A DNA stretch of 64,000 bases from Acanthornis magna. Taxonomy: Eukaryota > Chordata > Aves > Passeriformes > Acanthizidae. The DNA lies in NCBI GenBank assembly GCA_036785705.1, contig JAWUZG010000174.1:1318970-1382969 (forward strand). The letters run 5' to 3'. Below, in pieces: positions 1 to 12,100 of the stretch; within the stretch, counting starts at the first letter, position 1, and every line of letters starts with the position of its first letter. Both the position numbers and the translations under genes were made by a program. The notes below the pieces were generated by a model, which was not told the DNA's origin, ran no database searches, and saw only the letters and a program-made list of their open reading frames with translations.

Positions 1-208
1 TTCTGTTGCAATGGTTTCTGGAGGCAGGAGGGTACCTCAGAATCTGAATTTGTGGCAGCAGTTATCCTTGCTTCAGGGGATCTGCCCTTCTCATGAGACG
101 CTTTGGAAAACAACAAGGACTATGTCTCTCATCTCTCCTCCATACCTGTCTTTTTTCTGCCTCCAGTGTCCTTGGACATGCCATTAACAGCCCCATTTCT
201 CATTGCAG

Positions 209-3200
209 ATGGGAATTATGAAAAAGCCATTGAATGCGCCAAAACCTATTTGCTCTTCTTCCCACATGACGAGGTGATGAACCAGAATTTGGCCTATTAT
301 ACCGCTGTCCTGGGGGAAAACCTGGCCAGACCCATTCAACCCCGAGAGGTGAGCAATCAGTGGACAAACGATTGCAGGGACATCTTCTCTCCTCCCTGGG
401 GTCCTTTGCAGAAGCTGTAGGGTGTTCTCTGGCTCAGCTACCAAAGGTGGACAGGAATGGGTATATTTAAGGTCCAACAAGCTGGAAAATAGCTGAGAAA
501 CTGAAAAACATCACTGGTAAAATGTCTTAGGCCAAGTGAAGCTGGATGATTGGCACACATGGACCCATTCCTCAGAGAGAGGGCTGTGAGAGGCAGGTGA
601 ACAGCCTTTATAGGAGGATCTGAGCCCATCTCTGTTGCACTCTTCCACAACTGAAGTGAAATTGCTTAAAAATGAGAGGATCTGGCTTCAAAATAGCCAG
701 ATCTGGATGGCCAGGTCCTGCGATATGATGGGCCTGGCTGCCCCACACCAGTTGGAGTAGGGGAAGAGAATCTGCTCCTAAAGAGCCTCCTGCAGAAGGG
801 ACACATGTGTGCTTCTGCTCAACTGTCCTCTCCCCAGGGCTTGTCCACAGGGAAGTTCAGGTGGGATGGGGAAAGCCATTTCCCAGCTGCCAGATGGACC
901 AGGAAACCAGGCTGTGGGTCTGGAGCAAGGACCACAAGGATGGTGTTAACCTGCACCTTCTTGACCACACTCAGGATCTTTCAAAACCCTGCTGTTCTAC
1001 CTCACCCCATTCCTCTACCCCTTGCCACAGGAGATCCGGGTATACCACCAGCGGAGTCTGATGGAGAAGGAGCTGCTATTCTTCAGCTACGACGTCTTTG
1101 GCATCCCCTTTGTGGACCCGGTGGGTGGTGCCAGACCAGGGGCATACAGTGGTCAGATGGAATGCTGATGAGGGATCTGTGTCCTTGCCAGATGCTTGTC
1201 CAGCTCCTGATGTTGTTGTTCTGGCTGCAGGACACGTGGACGCCTGAAGAGGTGATACCAAAAAGACTGCGAGAGAAACAGAAGTGAGTGCTGTCCCCAG
1301 CCGAGCCTACCCAACGGGGGTCCGACAGGACATACCCTTCTTCCTCTGTGGGCTTTGGGCCAAAGGCCACGGGATAGAGCTTCTGCCAGGGAAAGTTTTG
1401 ATGTTGGGACTGGAAGAGGCTGCTGGAAAGCAGACCTTTGCTTCCCATCAGCCCATGGGATGATGGGCCTGGGTAGGTCACCCCAAGTGCCTCAGAGTGA
1501 GGGATGCATTGAGGTTACTCTCTCCACAAAGTCACAAGACAAAGTCTTGGTGCCAGCTTTGTCACTGGCACCTGAGACAACTTGTCCTGCCCTTGTCTTA
1601 GTGGCCCTCCTTTCTGATGTGGGGACAGTGGGGTGGTGGTGCTGATGGCTGCTGCATGCCCAGGGTGGAGCGGGAGACGGCAGCACGCATCTCTGAGGAA
1701 ATTGGCAACCTCATGAAGGAGATCGAGATACTGGTGGAGGAGAAGGCCAAGGAGTCTGCTGACATGAGCAAGTTCATCCGAGAAGGTGCAGAAGGCCAGG
1801 AGGGGAGGTGGGATGGGGACCTCTGTGACCCCTGCTGCCAGCTCATGGTCCCTCCATGCATGGGTGGCAGCAGGAGCAGGTGGTGGGACCACAGCTTCCC
1901 CCAGCACTACACCCCAGGGTTGGTGGCATCCCTCCCATGTCCCCCGAATCCATTTGTGCCACAGGTGGCCCCTTGGTGTACCAAGGAGCCAGTGTCACCA
2001 TGAACTCCAAGGCCCTGAACGGCTCCCAGCGTGTTGTAGTGGATGGAGTCCTTTCTGCTGAGGAGTGCCGGGAACTGCTGAGACTCACTAATGTGAGCAC
2101 AAGGATAGGTGGGGCAGGCAGGGGTGGGCAGAGGATGCTGAAGGGTCCCATCCTGCAACTCAGACATCAGACCAGTAACGCCAATTGGGTTTTGCAGGCG
2201 GCTGCCTCGGCTGGGGACGGCTATCGGGGGAAGACCTCTCCTCACACTCCCAGTGAGACCTTCTATGGCGTGACTGTCCTGAAGGCCCTCAAGGTTGGGG
2301 TGGCTGCATGGAGAAACAGGCTGTGGGGAAAAGAGAAGGTAGTTTTGGGGCAAGTGGTTGTGCATGCCCAGCTGGGGCTGAGTCCCTGTCCTGTCTGTCC
2401 CCCCCAGCTGGGCCAGGAGGGCAAGGTGCCCCTGCGCAGTGCCTACTTGTACTACAATGTGACAGAGAAGGTGCGGCACATGATGGAGTCCTACTTCCGC
2501 CTGGAGGTCCCACTCCACTTCTCCTACTCCCACCTAGTGTGCCGCACTGCCATTGATGGTGAGCATGGCCCAGAGGAGCAAGTCTTGTCCTGTCTGGATT
2601 TCCTCTAACAGCTGGAGTGGTCTGGTCTTGGACCTTGTTTGGAGACCTCCTTGCTGCTCCCTAACCCACTCCTCTTCCCAGGAAGGTGTAGGAAGTTTGT
2701 CCCTAAGCCATTTGGGAAGATGAGCAGCAGCTTTGCTGGTTGCCTCTAACAGGGCAGATGGCTTCATGCCATACAGGATTTCATCACTCAGAGGCATTTT
2801 GGGATGGGTGCTGAGAGAGGCTTAGGCCTCCATTTCCCTGGAGGCCATGGAAATGCCATGGGACAAGTCAACAGTGTTTTGTGCCACCCAAATGGCATTG
2901 CACAATCCACACTCCAGCGAGTGGAGTGCTTTAGGCTACACGTGACTTTCTTGTCACCTCCAAGCACAGGATACTTGGGGACGTACCCTGTTCTTACACA
3001 GAGGGGTCCTGACATGACATGTTCCACCCTAGAGAAGCAAGAAGGTCGGAGTGACAACAGCCACGAGGTGCATGTGGACAACTGCATCCTCAATGCAGAG
3101 GCACTGGTGTGCCTGAAGCAACCCCCAGCCTACACTTTCCGGGATTACAGGTACTCGTGATGGCTATCAGCTGCAGCTTCCCCACCTGAGGGAACCATGA

Positions 3201-3934
3201 CTTGGTGGCACCTGGGTTGGGAGGAGCAAGGTAGGAGGACACCAAACCTGGGCTCTCCTGCCTCTGGCTCTTGCCATGGTGTTGGGGAGCTCTGGACTCA
3301 CCTGCTTGCTGGAGCTCTGGTGATGGTTGCTTGTCACCTCCACTTGTCCCCTGCTCCCTTTAGTGCAATCCTCTATCTCAATGGGGACTTTGAAGGAGGA
3401 GCTTTCTACTTCACCAAGCTGGATGCCAAGACTGAGACCGTGAGTAGCTCAGCTCCAAGGATCCATGTGCAACACTAAATCCAGCTCCTGCCTGTTGGCC
3501 CTGTCCCTTGGGAATGTCCCCTGAGTCACTGCAAAAGATGAACTTGGGTTGAGGGGAACCAACTCACCCTTGACTGGGGTCTCCCACCCTTGACAGGCGG
3601 AGGTCCAGCCGCAGTGTGGCCGTGCCGTGGGCTTCTCCTCTGGCTCAGAGAACCCCCATGGGGTGAAGGCTGTGACGAAAGGCCAGCGCTGTGCCATTGC
3701 CCTCTGGTTCACCTTGGACCCTCGGCACAGTGAGCGGGTAAGCTCTCTCCCATCAGCACGTGGGGATTTTGGGTGGGCCAGTGGCCATGCTTACTACCAT
3801 GGGTTTGCCTACAGGAGCGTGTGCAGGCAGATGACCTGGTGAAGATGCTTTTCAGCATGGAAGAGGGGGATTTGGAGCCAGAGCCAAATGAGGAGTCACC
3901 AGCTGCTGTTGTGGTGGGGAAGGATGAGCTGTGA
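209..3934 (+). CDS. P3H1: Prolyl 3-hydroxylase 1 (leprecan), C-terminal part; 5' end outside window
   Basis: ER enzyme that 3-hydroxylates proline in fibrillar collagen chains, in complex with CRTAP and cyclophilin B. Eleven exons are visible: 209-348, 1031-1120, 1231-1283, 1664-1785, 1965-2092, 2198-2293, 2408-2558, 3033-3150, 3364-3439, 3597-3737, 3815-3934. All have AG/GT borders and codon phases agree at every junction. The first exon carries the end of the TPR-like region (AKTYLLFFP). The central exons hold the linker (EEVIPKRL) and a helical stretch (EEIGNLMKEIE). The last exons form the 2-oxoglutarate/Fe(II) dioxygenase domain: His and Asp of HVDN at 3071-3079, and the distal His in ENPHG at 3657. 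The protein ends in KDEL, the ER retention signal typical of P3H1. Synteny with CLDN19, YBX1 and PPIH supports P3H1 over P3H2 or P3H3. The N-terminal exons are off the left edge. Confidence 0.96.
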
Positions 3935-4224
3935 CATCTCTGCTGGGACTAGTGATGCCAGCATTGTGGCTTCGGGCTGCACAGTCATAAGGGTGACATA
4001 TGGGACACCCGCTGCCCCGAACCTAGGTGGAATGGGGCATTGGGGAATGCCCTGTACCACCACTGCAGCATCCAGCATCTCCCTGTGGAACTAACCTAAG
4101 GTCTGATGGAGGCTCAGGGGTGGGTGACATGGGGACAGGGAGGGATGCTTTGTTAGGAGTGGGTGCAGATGTGTGCCTTTCCTGAACTTCCAGCTATTTA
4201 AGTGCCTTCTGCAGAAAATGGGTG

Positions 4225-4230
4225 AATAAA
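4225..4230 (+). terminator. P3H1 polyadenylation signal
   Basis: AATAAA about 290 bp after the P3H1 stop codon, followed by a T-rich stretch. It is the first canonical signal downstream on this strand. Confidence 0.8.
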
Positions 4231-4259
4231 GGTATTTTTTTTTCTAAGCTGTCACTTAC

Positions 4260-5080
4260 TGAGTGGAGACTGAAGGCTGGTGCTACCCTTTGGCTGTTGT
4301 CAGTGTTGGGGTGCACATGCCTTCCCTCCTGGCAAACATTGACCCAAGGGTATTGTAGCCCTGTAGCCTCACAAAGGTGTTTAGAGGGCACAAGGTGCCA
4401 CAGGGGCAGCAAGGGCAATGTAATCTCCAGCTGAACATCCCCTGAACCCTGTTCTCATAGCGTGGGAAGTAACCCACCATTCCAGGGAGGAGGGAATTGT
4501 CCTTGAACAAGAAGGACATTGAGTACCCTGGCAACCTCGGACAGGGCATTGAATTGTTCCTTCAGATGTCTGGCCATTACCATAACCATCCTGGGAATGT
4601 GGGCAAATAAATGCTGCCCCATGTGCCACCACCCAGCACCCCCATCCCACTTGGAGGGCCGTTCAACACTGGGGTAGGCAAGGGGGGTCTGGAGGATGAT
4701 TTCTCCAGGATGAACAGATGGTTCCACTAGAGGCTGCCCACCATCCCAGCATCCACCCCCAGCTGCCTGAGCGCGTGAGCAGACTGCTGATGAGGCCATG
4801 GCAGTTAACGATTGCCAGGTCCTGCGGCTGCCACGGGCTTGATGTCACCAGGGTGGTGACACGTCTCCCACACCCCGTCCCGCTTCTGCAGGAGTACGCC
4901 CCTGACAATGGTTTCTCTTGTTGGTGCCACAGTGGCATGGTGTCCCTGAATTCCCTCACTGAATGAACCCCTTCCCTGCTCACTGTCAAATTCCTGGAGT
5001 GATCCCTGAGGCCTCTGCGGGGCTTCCAGCCCATGGCAGGGGTTCAGAGGATCATGGATGGGGAAGGGTAACCTCCCACA
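4260..5080. other. Intergenic region P3H1-CLDN19, no gene seen
   Basis: No exon with family similarity or acceptable splice structure was found on either strand. Short open frames here lack recognisable motifs. Confidence 0.6.
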
Positions 5081-5089
5081 CACCCCCAT

Positions 5090-5490
5090 CCCCTCCTCCC
5101 GTTGGGGAGCCCCATTTTCCTGTATCCCTCCACTGTTGTTTGAGGGGTTCCCATCTCCCTCAAGACCCACATCTCTTCTGTAGGACCCAAATACCCTCCA
5201 TGCCCCAAATCTTTTCCCCAAGACCACATTCTTCCCTTTAGGACTCAAATCCCCTGCCTCCAGCCCCAAATCACTCTCCTCAGACTCAAATCTCTCCCCC
5301 TCAGACCTAATGCTCTTCCCTGGGTCCCCCTTCAGGCCTCTAATTCCCACCTCCCAGTACTCAATTCCCCCTAAGCTCCAGCTCCCTCTGCCCCTTGGCC
5401 CCAATTCTCCCCCTCGGGTCTCAAATGCCCCCGGGACCTAAATCTCCCTGCGCAAGACCCGTATTTCTCCCTTCAGCTCAAATCCTTCCC
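5090..5490. repeat. Degenerate C-rich minisatellite upstream of CLDN19
   Basis: Imperfect repetition of a roughly 25-35 bp unit resembling CCCAAATCTCCCCCTCAGAC. Copies differ by substitutions and small indels. It runs directly into the CLDN19 CpG-rich promoter. Confidence 0.6.
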
Positions 5491-5606
5491 CGGCAGTGAC
5501 CCCTGCTGCCCGCCTTCCCCCTCAGCGGCCCCTCCGGCCTCCTGCCTCCTCCCACGGCCCCCGTCCCTCGGCGGACGGGGCGGGCGCGGCGCGGCGCTCG
5601 GCGGCG
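5490..5606 (+). promoter_or_regulatory. CLDN19 GC-rich promoter and 5' UTR
   Basis: Sharp rise in GC and CpG immediately before the CLDN19 start, with a GC box (GGGGCGGG, 5577-5584) 23 bp before the ATG. No TATA box is visible. The transcription start was not determined. Confidence 0.55.
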
Positions 5607-7799
5607 ATGGGCGGCGGGGCGCGGGAGCTCGCGGGGTACCTGGCGGCGCTGGCCGGATGGGTGGCGGCGCTGGCAGCCGCCGTGCTGCCGCAGTGGCGGC
5701 AGAGCTCGTACGCCGGGGACGCCATCATCACGGCCGTGGGGCTCCACGAGGGGCTGTGGATGAGCTGCGCCGCCCAGAGCACCGGGCAGGTCCAGTGCCG
5801 TCTGCACGACTCGCTGCTTTCCCTCGACGGTGGGTACCGGGGCCCGGGGCCCCGTGGGGTGAGCCCTGCTTCCTTTCCTGGGTGCAGTCCCCCTTCTTCC
5901 TCTCCGCCGTGGATCTGAGCTCCCCTGCGGTCCTGAGCTGCCCTTGCCCCCCCGCAAGTCTGAGCCCCGCTATGGGTTTGACCCTTCCCCATATGACTCT
6001 GATCCCCTCTCTGTGTTTGAGCTCACCTACATGGGTTTGCACATTCATCCCCAACAGGTTTGTGCCCCCTCCCTCCTGTGGATCTGAGCTCCCCTGGCCC
6101 TTCCGGGGGCCTGAGTCGCTTTCAAGTCCAAGCCCTTCTTGCCCCCACCCCTATCATAGGTCTGACCCCTCTCAGAAAGGTCTGAGTCCACTTCACTCAT
6201 TCAGTGAGCTCGATGTGGGTCCAAGCTTCCCCCTCCATCTGTGAATCTTGGGCCCCAGCCTCCCCATCCCAGGACTGAGCCTCTCTTGGCCCTGTGGGTT
6301 TGAGCCCCTTTTTGTGGCTGGAACGCTTCTGACCCCAGTAGGTTTGAGCTCCAGTGTGGGCATCACAGTTAGGGACCAACAGTGCCCCATGGGTACATCA
6401 AAACCCCCCACTCCATGACTGTGCATCACCCTTTTGGCATTTGGTGACTGTGGTGCTGCTGCAGGGAAGGTATTTCCCAGCCCAGGCAGTCATGACCAGG
6501 ATGAGGGTGGCAGGGAGGAACGACAGGGGAGGTATTGGGAGCCATGCTCTGAGCTGAGCTGAGGTCTCCGTATCTGCCAGGTTGGGAGGATATGACATGG
6601 GAGGTACACAGCAAGGACGGGGTTAAGGACAGGTCCATCACCAGCATGGAACACAGTGACCTTGCTTCCAGTGCCCAGCTGTGGCTAAAGGCACCTGCTG
6701 GGAGCAGCTTTTCTTCCCCCCTTGCAGTTCACATCCAGACATCCCGGGCTCTCATGGTCATTTCTCTCCTCCTGGGCTTCTTTGGCATCATCATGAGCGT
6801 GGTGGGCATGAAATGCACTAAAGTTGGGGAGGAGGATCCTGTCACCAAGAGCCGCATAGCTGTTGCTGGAGGCGTCCTCTTCATTCTCTCTGGTAAGGCA
6901 GCTCCAGCCTTTGCACCTCCACTGGTGCAGGAATCCTCAAACACCTTTCAACAGTTGATGGAGGAAGGGGAACAGTTCGGTGAGGGCTGGATGTCACTGA
7001 CAGTCAACGTTTCATGTCTAGTGGAACAGCTAGACAACCCCCTCACTGCAGGGGCTTGGACTAGGCAACCTTTAAGGGTCCCTTACAACCCAAAACATTC
7101 TGTGATTCCATGATTCTGTGCCCAGGTCTGTGCACACTGGCTGCTGTGTCATTGTATGCAACACAGGTGACCTACGAGTTCTTCAGAGAGAGCACCGTCC
7201 CCATCAACGCCAGGTAAGAGCCTGGGTCAGGCAGAGCCCTTCTTCTGAATCCTATCTTGTCCCTGCACTTCCTGTTGGACCTTCCCTTGCTGGTTTTGGT
7301 AAGGCATGGGATTGTGGGTCGATGTGCCCCAGGGGTGGGACCTCTGCCAGTCCTCATTGCCACCTTGCAGAAGATGTCCCTGATGCCAAAGCTAGCTGTT
7401 ACCAGCTGGGACAGGGTAGTGATACACATGTTGACTTTCAGCCCAGGGAAGGATTAAATGATGGGGAAACATGGGAGCTCTATCCAGCCAGCAGGAAAGA
7501 TGGAGATGGAGAGGGAAGAACCAAAATCTGCCTTGGCATCATTGGTCACCTCATCAGGGCTTCGAGCATCCTATTGCCCATCTCAGTTTGCACCTCTGCC
7601 TCTCTGCCTCTCCCTGATGCTCCCTCACCCATTTCATCACAGGTACGAATTTGGCTCTGCTCTCTTCGTGGGCTGGGGGGCCGCCAGCCTCTCCATGCTG
7701 GGGGGGTCCCTCCTGTGCTGCTCCTGCCCTGCCAAGGAGCGCCGAGGACAACACTACCATCGGCAGTCACAGCCCTCCATGGCCCGGGAGTATGTCTGA
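5607..7799 (+). CDS. CLDN19: Claudin-19, four coding exons, 210 aa
   Basis: Four-pass tight-junction protein. In mammals it acts in kidney thick ascending limb, retina and Schwann cells and pairs with claudin-16. Exons 5607-5829 (223 nt), 6728-6892 (165 nt), 7126-7213 (88 nt), 7643-7799 (157 nt); phases agree and total 211 codons with stop. The claudin signature is complete: W30, GLW at 49-51, C54 and C64. The first extracellular loop contains [15 protein letters not shown], which is shared with claudin-19 and claudin-1. Membrane spans lie near residues 8-28, 81-101, 117-140 and 160-184. The tail is short and ends in REYV, a PDZ-binding type end. The ATG at 5607 gives the family's usual N-terminus. 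Intron 1 contains a degenerate minisatellite, and a CR1 tail abuts the exon 3 acceptor. Confidence 0.96.
5900..6360. repeat. Degenerate minisatellite in CLDN19 intron 1
   Basis: Repeated variants of GGGTTTGAGCCCCTC and GATCTGAGCTCCCCTG at about 30-40 bp spacing. Copies are strongly diverged. It is similar in style, not in exact sequence, to the tract upstream of the gene. Confidence 0.55.
7040..7121 (+). mobile_element. CR1 LINE 3' tail in CLDN19 intron 2
   Basis: The segment resembles the CR1 3' end: a 'gcttggactaggcaacctttaa' type stretch, then 'ggtcccttacaaccc', then the characteristic terminal near-repeats (ATTCTGTG, ATTCCATG, ATTCTGTG). It ends about 4 bp before the CLDN19 exon 3 acceptor. 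Confidence 0.75.
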
Positions 7800-8494
7800 G
7801 CCCTAACCCTGCCCTCTCGCCACCCAGTGCCTCCCTCCCCTCCCAAAAACAGGCAAGACCCTGGCACTCCCACCCTGCCTGGACCCTGAATGCTCCATGA
7901 GACCTTTCTCCTCCTTATCTTCCAGTTTTCAGCACCATTTTCAATGCTAGCCTTTAAAACAGAAGTTTTAAGTGTCACAGCTCCCATATTCATCATTGCC
8001 ACGTTCCCTTCAGCTGGGCAGGGTGGCACCCCCAGCCCTGCAGTGTAGCCAGGCCGTGTCTGTCTGTCACAGGGGTACTGTGGGGATGATGCAGGGAGGC
8101 TGATGCCAGTGCTATGGGGGCACAGAGCCAATCCCACTGCTGTGTGTGTGTGCTGCACAGAAGTGCTTTGTGCCATGACCACCCCTCTCCTACATCCTGT
8201 TTTCAGGAGCAGGTGGGGAGCAAAGCCAGTGCTTGGTTTTCCTGGGATGAGGTTTTCACTTCTAACAGCACCAGACCAGGCTCAAGCATCCCCATGTTCC
8301 GCTCTTGGCAGAGGGATGCTTTCAGAGTGCAGCATTCCCCGGCCTCATTGCTACTGAAAAGCAACATTTTTTAAATTATTATGAATTATTATTAATTCCT
8401 GCCTGGAAGCCAGTTGCTCCAGCTGAGCTCTGCCAGCCCAAACCTGCCTTGGGCTCGTTCCTGGCCAGGACCAGTCTGTGCCTTGTTAAACAAG

Positions 8495-8500
8495 AATAAA
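8495..8500 (+). terminator. CLDN19 polyadenylation signal (probable)
   Basis: AATAAA about 700 bp after the stop, implying a 3' UTR of that length. An upstream alternative is not obvious. Confidence 0.6.
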
Positions 8501-8879
8501 TGGGTTTGGGCAAATTAAAGCAGCAAAAAGAGTCTCTGGACACAAAGGATTTGTTTTTATTTTTGGTACCCAACACAACTATTTTGAGTGGCACCGATGG
8601 ACAGAGCCCTGAATTTTGATGCCTCCCTGCTGGGTCCACATCCCTCTTTCCTGCCAGGATCCCCTAGAGCAGACAGTGAAGGCTCCAAACACAACCTGCT
8701 AATTGCCTCCACCTCTTTGTACCTCTATTCCACTGCTGCTAATTGCTTTGCAACCACCAAAGCTCCAATTTCATCTGTAAATCCCCCAAACTCCCTGTAC
8801 TCCATCCCTCCAGCCCTACTGCAGGTGTTGCGCCAGCCAACCCACAGGGAAGGATACTGGAAATTATCCAAACAGCTTA

Positions 8880-9135
8880 TCTATTTTTTTATTACTTTAT
8901 TTTTTAACCCAAATATGAAGAGTGAGCTGATTTTTTAAATTTTGTTTTGCTATATTTTCTTTTGTTTTCCTCAATTTTATTTTATTTTTCTCTGTTTTAT
9001 TTTAATTTGCACTATTTTATTTTACTCTATTTTATTGTCTATTCCTCTGTTTTATTTTGCTCTATTTTATTATACTCTATTTTTCTCCATTTTATTTCCT
9101 TTCCCTCTATTTTATTTCCTTTCGCTCTATTTGGT
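8880..9135. repeat. T-rich (TTTTA)n-like low-complexity tract
   Basis: About 250 bp of diverged TTTTATTTTA and CTATTTTAT units. It lies just past the CLDN19 3' end and has no coding content. Confidence 0.8.
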
Positions 9136-9139
9136 GTTA

Positions 9140-12100
9140 TGCCCATGCCCTGGTCTGGGTCCCTGGCTGTGCTGGAGGAGAAGCAATGCTATTTTTTCCC
9201 CAGGGGGGTGATTTCTCTCTTTCTCCCTGGCATTAATTGCCTCTTTCTCTTTCAAATTGCAGCCCCTCCGTAAAACTGTGTCCTGCACCTCTCAGGGGAG
9301 AGCAGTGCTTCTAGGCTGGCATCACCCATCAGATGCTGAACCCAGATTTTGGGGTTCTCCTCTAAACACACCAACCAAAAGCCACTGCAGTGAGGATTGA
9401 AAAGGAACCTAGTGCTTTAAAACAAACAAACAAAAAAAAACCCCAAACCAACTAAAAAGGCTTTTCTATATTTCAGTAAAGATGTTTTTATTCTATTAAT
9501 ATAAATTCCATTAACTTTTCTGTGGGATGCATGGCCTTGGAAATGGGACAGGTGGGGATTTTTAAATGCTTTTTTTTTTTTTCTGCTGTTGGTACTAAAA
9601 ATTCTGACTCGATGGTATTAAAATATTTTCAATCATGGGCATCTTTCTGGAATTGTCTCTTTGATCTCCCCTCACTCCCCATCTGGACCAGTCCCCGCCA
9701 GTGACTCCAGTGCTGGGTCAGTGCCACTTCTGCAGTGTGGCAGGAGCCTCTACCGCATCCTGAACAGTTCTTGCCCTCCTGGCTAAATGTCTTGAGTCTT
9801 TTGCCATGTGTTGCTCTCAAAGGAGGGGATGTGGCCTTAAAAATGTCTTACTTTAAGGTTAAACCCCTGGGAATACAGCTTGGCCCCTCCACAAGTCTCT
9901 TCCCAAGACTGAAATGCCACCAGTATCTTCCACTTATGGACCCTCTTATGGACTCTCATAGCTGATCTCTCCTTTTTTTCCTCCCATTTCCCATTAATTC
10001 AGAGCTGACTTGTGCCTAATTGGGTAGTTTGCTAATTTAAGCGGATTTTTGCTCCCCTATACAGGGGCATGACCCCTGCTGTGCATGTTTTTCTTCAGAG
10101 ATCATGTTTTCCATCCAGGTTTTTGCATGGCTGCTGTGTCGTCTCAGCATCCTCATCCTGCCCCCTGCACCTGGTCCACAAATACATCCCATCCCACCTC
10201 AAATCCAGGGATGTGCTGTCCTTGGTGGCTGCCGTGATATCTCCAAGAGTCACCTGAGGGCTCCCTGGAGATGGACACCCAGGCTGGAAGCACATCAAAC
10301 AGGGAGATCTGCCTTTGTTCACAGTGCAGGCAGGCTAAAACAGAGTTCTCCCCCTCCAACACACATCTTTTGGTCATTAAACCTGTTTGATGAGCAATAT
10401 TGAGGTTTCTGCTCATACCTCTTGCTTTCAGCCAAACTCCTGGGAAATAATAGTAATTTTTAAATAGGCAGAAATGAGGGAAAAGGGAAAATGACCCCCA
10501 CACAAATGCGTGCAGAGGGGTTTTTGTCACACCTCTGAGTTTGAATTTGGTGGTATTTTTAATAATTCTTACTGTCCTGCCCCAACAGGGCAACTGAGTC
10601 CTCGCTAGTTCTCTGAGATGATCCATCCAAGAAAACATCTTTCTTTCTCTTTTTCCCTTCCAGCCACAGCAGGTTTGTTAGTACAATATGTGCTAAATTT
10701 CAAGGTTTGGGTCTTGTCAGCACTTTTTTAACACATGGTTTTGACAAACCTCATGGTATCCAAGATTTGATTTTCACTGTCGTTAACCTGGGAAAGGAGC
10801 TTAATCATTTGACTACTGCTAGTTCTGCTCCTCTACCTTCATCTTTTCACCCCCAAAAAGGTTTCAGTTAGGGATTGACAAGGCAGATTAGTTTGATACA
10901 TCATAAGCTGAGCGTTTAGATGAGTAGAAGATATAAATAAACTTATATTACAGGTGTTGCCTAGACCATGGGGCTACAGTTTTGTATCACTTGGGGTCAC
11001 ACAGTATTTCATGTGTCACAGATGTCCAAGAACCATAAATTCCTGAGCTGTAAAGGTTGGAAAACAAAGGTTCAGAAACCCTTCTGAACATTTTTTGCCC
11101 TAATTCACTGCTACATGCCAAAGCATTGGACCTGCTATGTGCCAGAATTCTGGGAAAACAGCAAAACTGAAAGCCCCAGGAATCTCACATGTCAGGCACC
11201 TGGGGGTCTCTGCAGAGCTGAAGTCCTAAGATTTGCCAAGATTGGTGCTTTGCCAAAATACCCACAGCAAAATGCTGCAGAGGATTATCTAGAGGGGAAA
11301 AAAAACCCCACAACAAAAACCAAATCCACCCTAAAAAAAATCCAAGTACACCTCAACTATGATCCACAAAATGGAAATATGAGTGTTTTCCGTGGGTCTG
11401 AGAGAGAAGGGTGAGCAATGGGTGGGCCACAAGGCACAGCTGAACCCAGGGATGCTCAGAGGATGCTGCAACATAGATCCTGTGTAATCCCCAAATAGCA
11501 GGGGATTAGGGAACAAACCTGAGGTTTTTAGGGCATCTCCAAGCGCCAGACAGATGGGGTGCTGCTCCCCAGGGTCACAGGCGCCTCCTTGGGGGCTGAC
11601 CAGACATGGTACCTGAGCCATCACCACTGCAGTGGTTTTCAATTGTCTGCTGAATGGGGAAAAAAGAAGGGTCTTAATTACCAGTCAAAGAGGTTCATTA
11701 TCACCCTGCCATTCCAGCTTCCTTCTTCCACTCCTTCCAACCTCCTTGTACCACTCCTGGATCTTAGGCCACTGCAGTCCCTTAGGCCACTCATTCTTAG
11801 GCAGTAATTCAAAGGTCTAATTAAAAAACAGGGAATATTTGCCCAGGACACAGAGTCTCCCACCTGGGGAGAGTTCCCAGCAGGCTTCCACAGGTTTCTC
11901 CACGTGACATTTTTGGGGAGGCTCCATGGCCAGCCTATGACTGCTCTAACCACAGGGATGCCCATCATGTCTCAGAGCACAAAGCCCAGCTGACGTACCT
12001 TGGACAAACCTTAAATAGCCCAGCACAGGTTCCAGCCAGTGCTGCATATCCCTGACTCCATTAGATGAGTCAGGATCCAATCCCATTGGCACGTAAAAGC

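Noticed and set aside
8942..9273. Hydrophobic frames rich in Phe, Ile and Tyr, like a membrane protein
   Set aside because: Low-complexity TTTTA repeat gives this composition; no start context or splice support.
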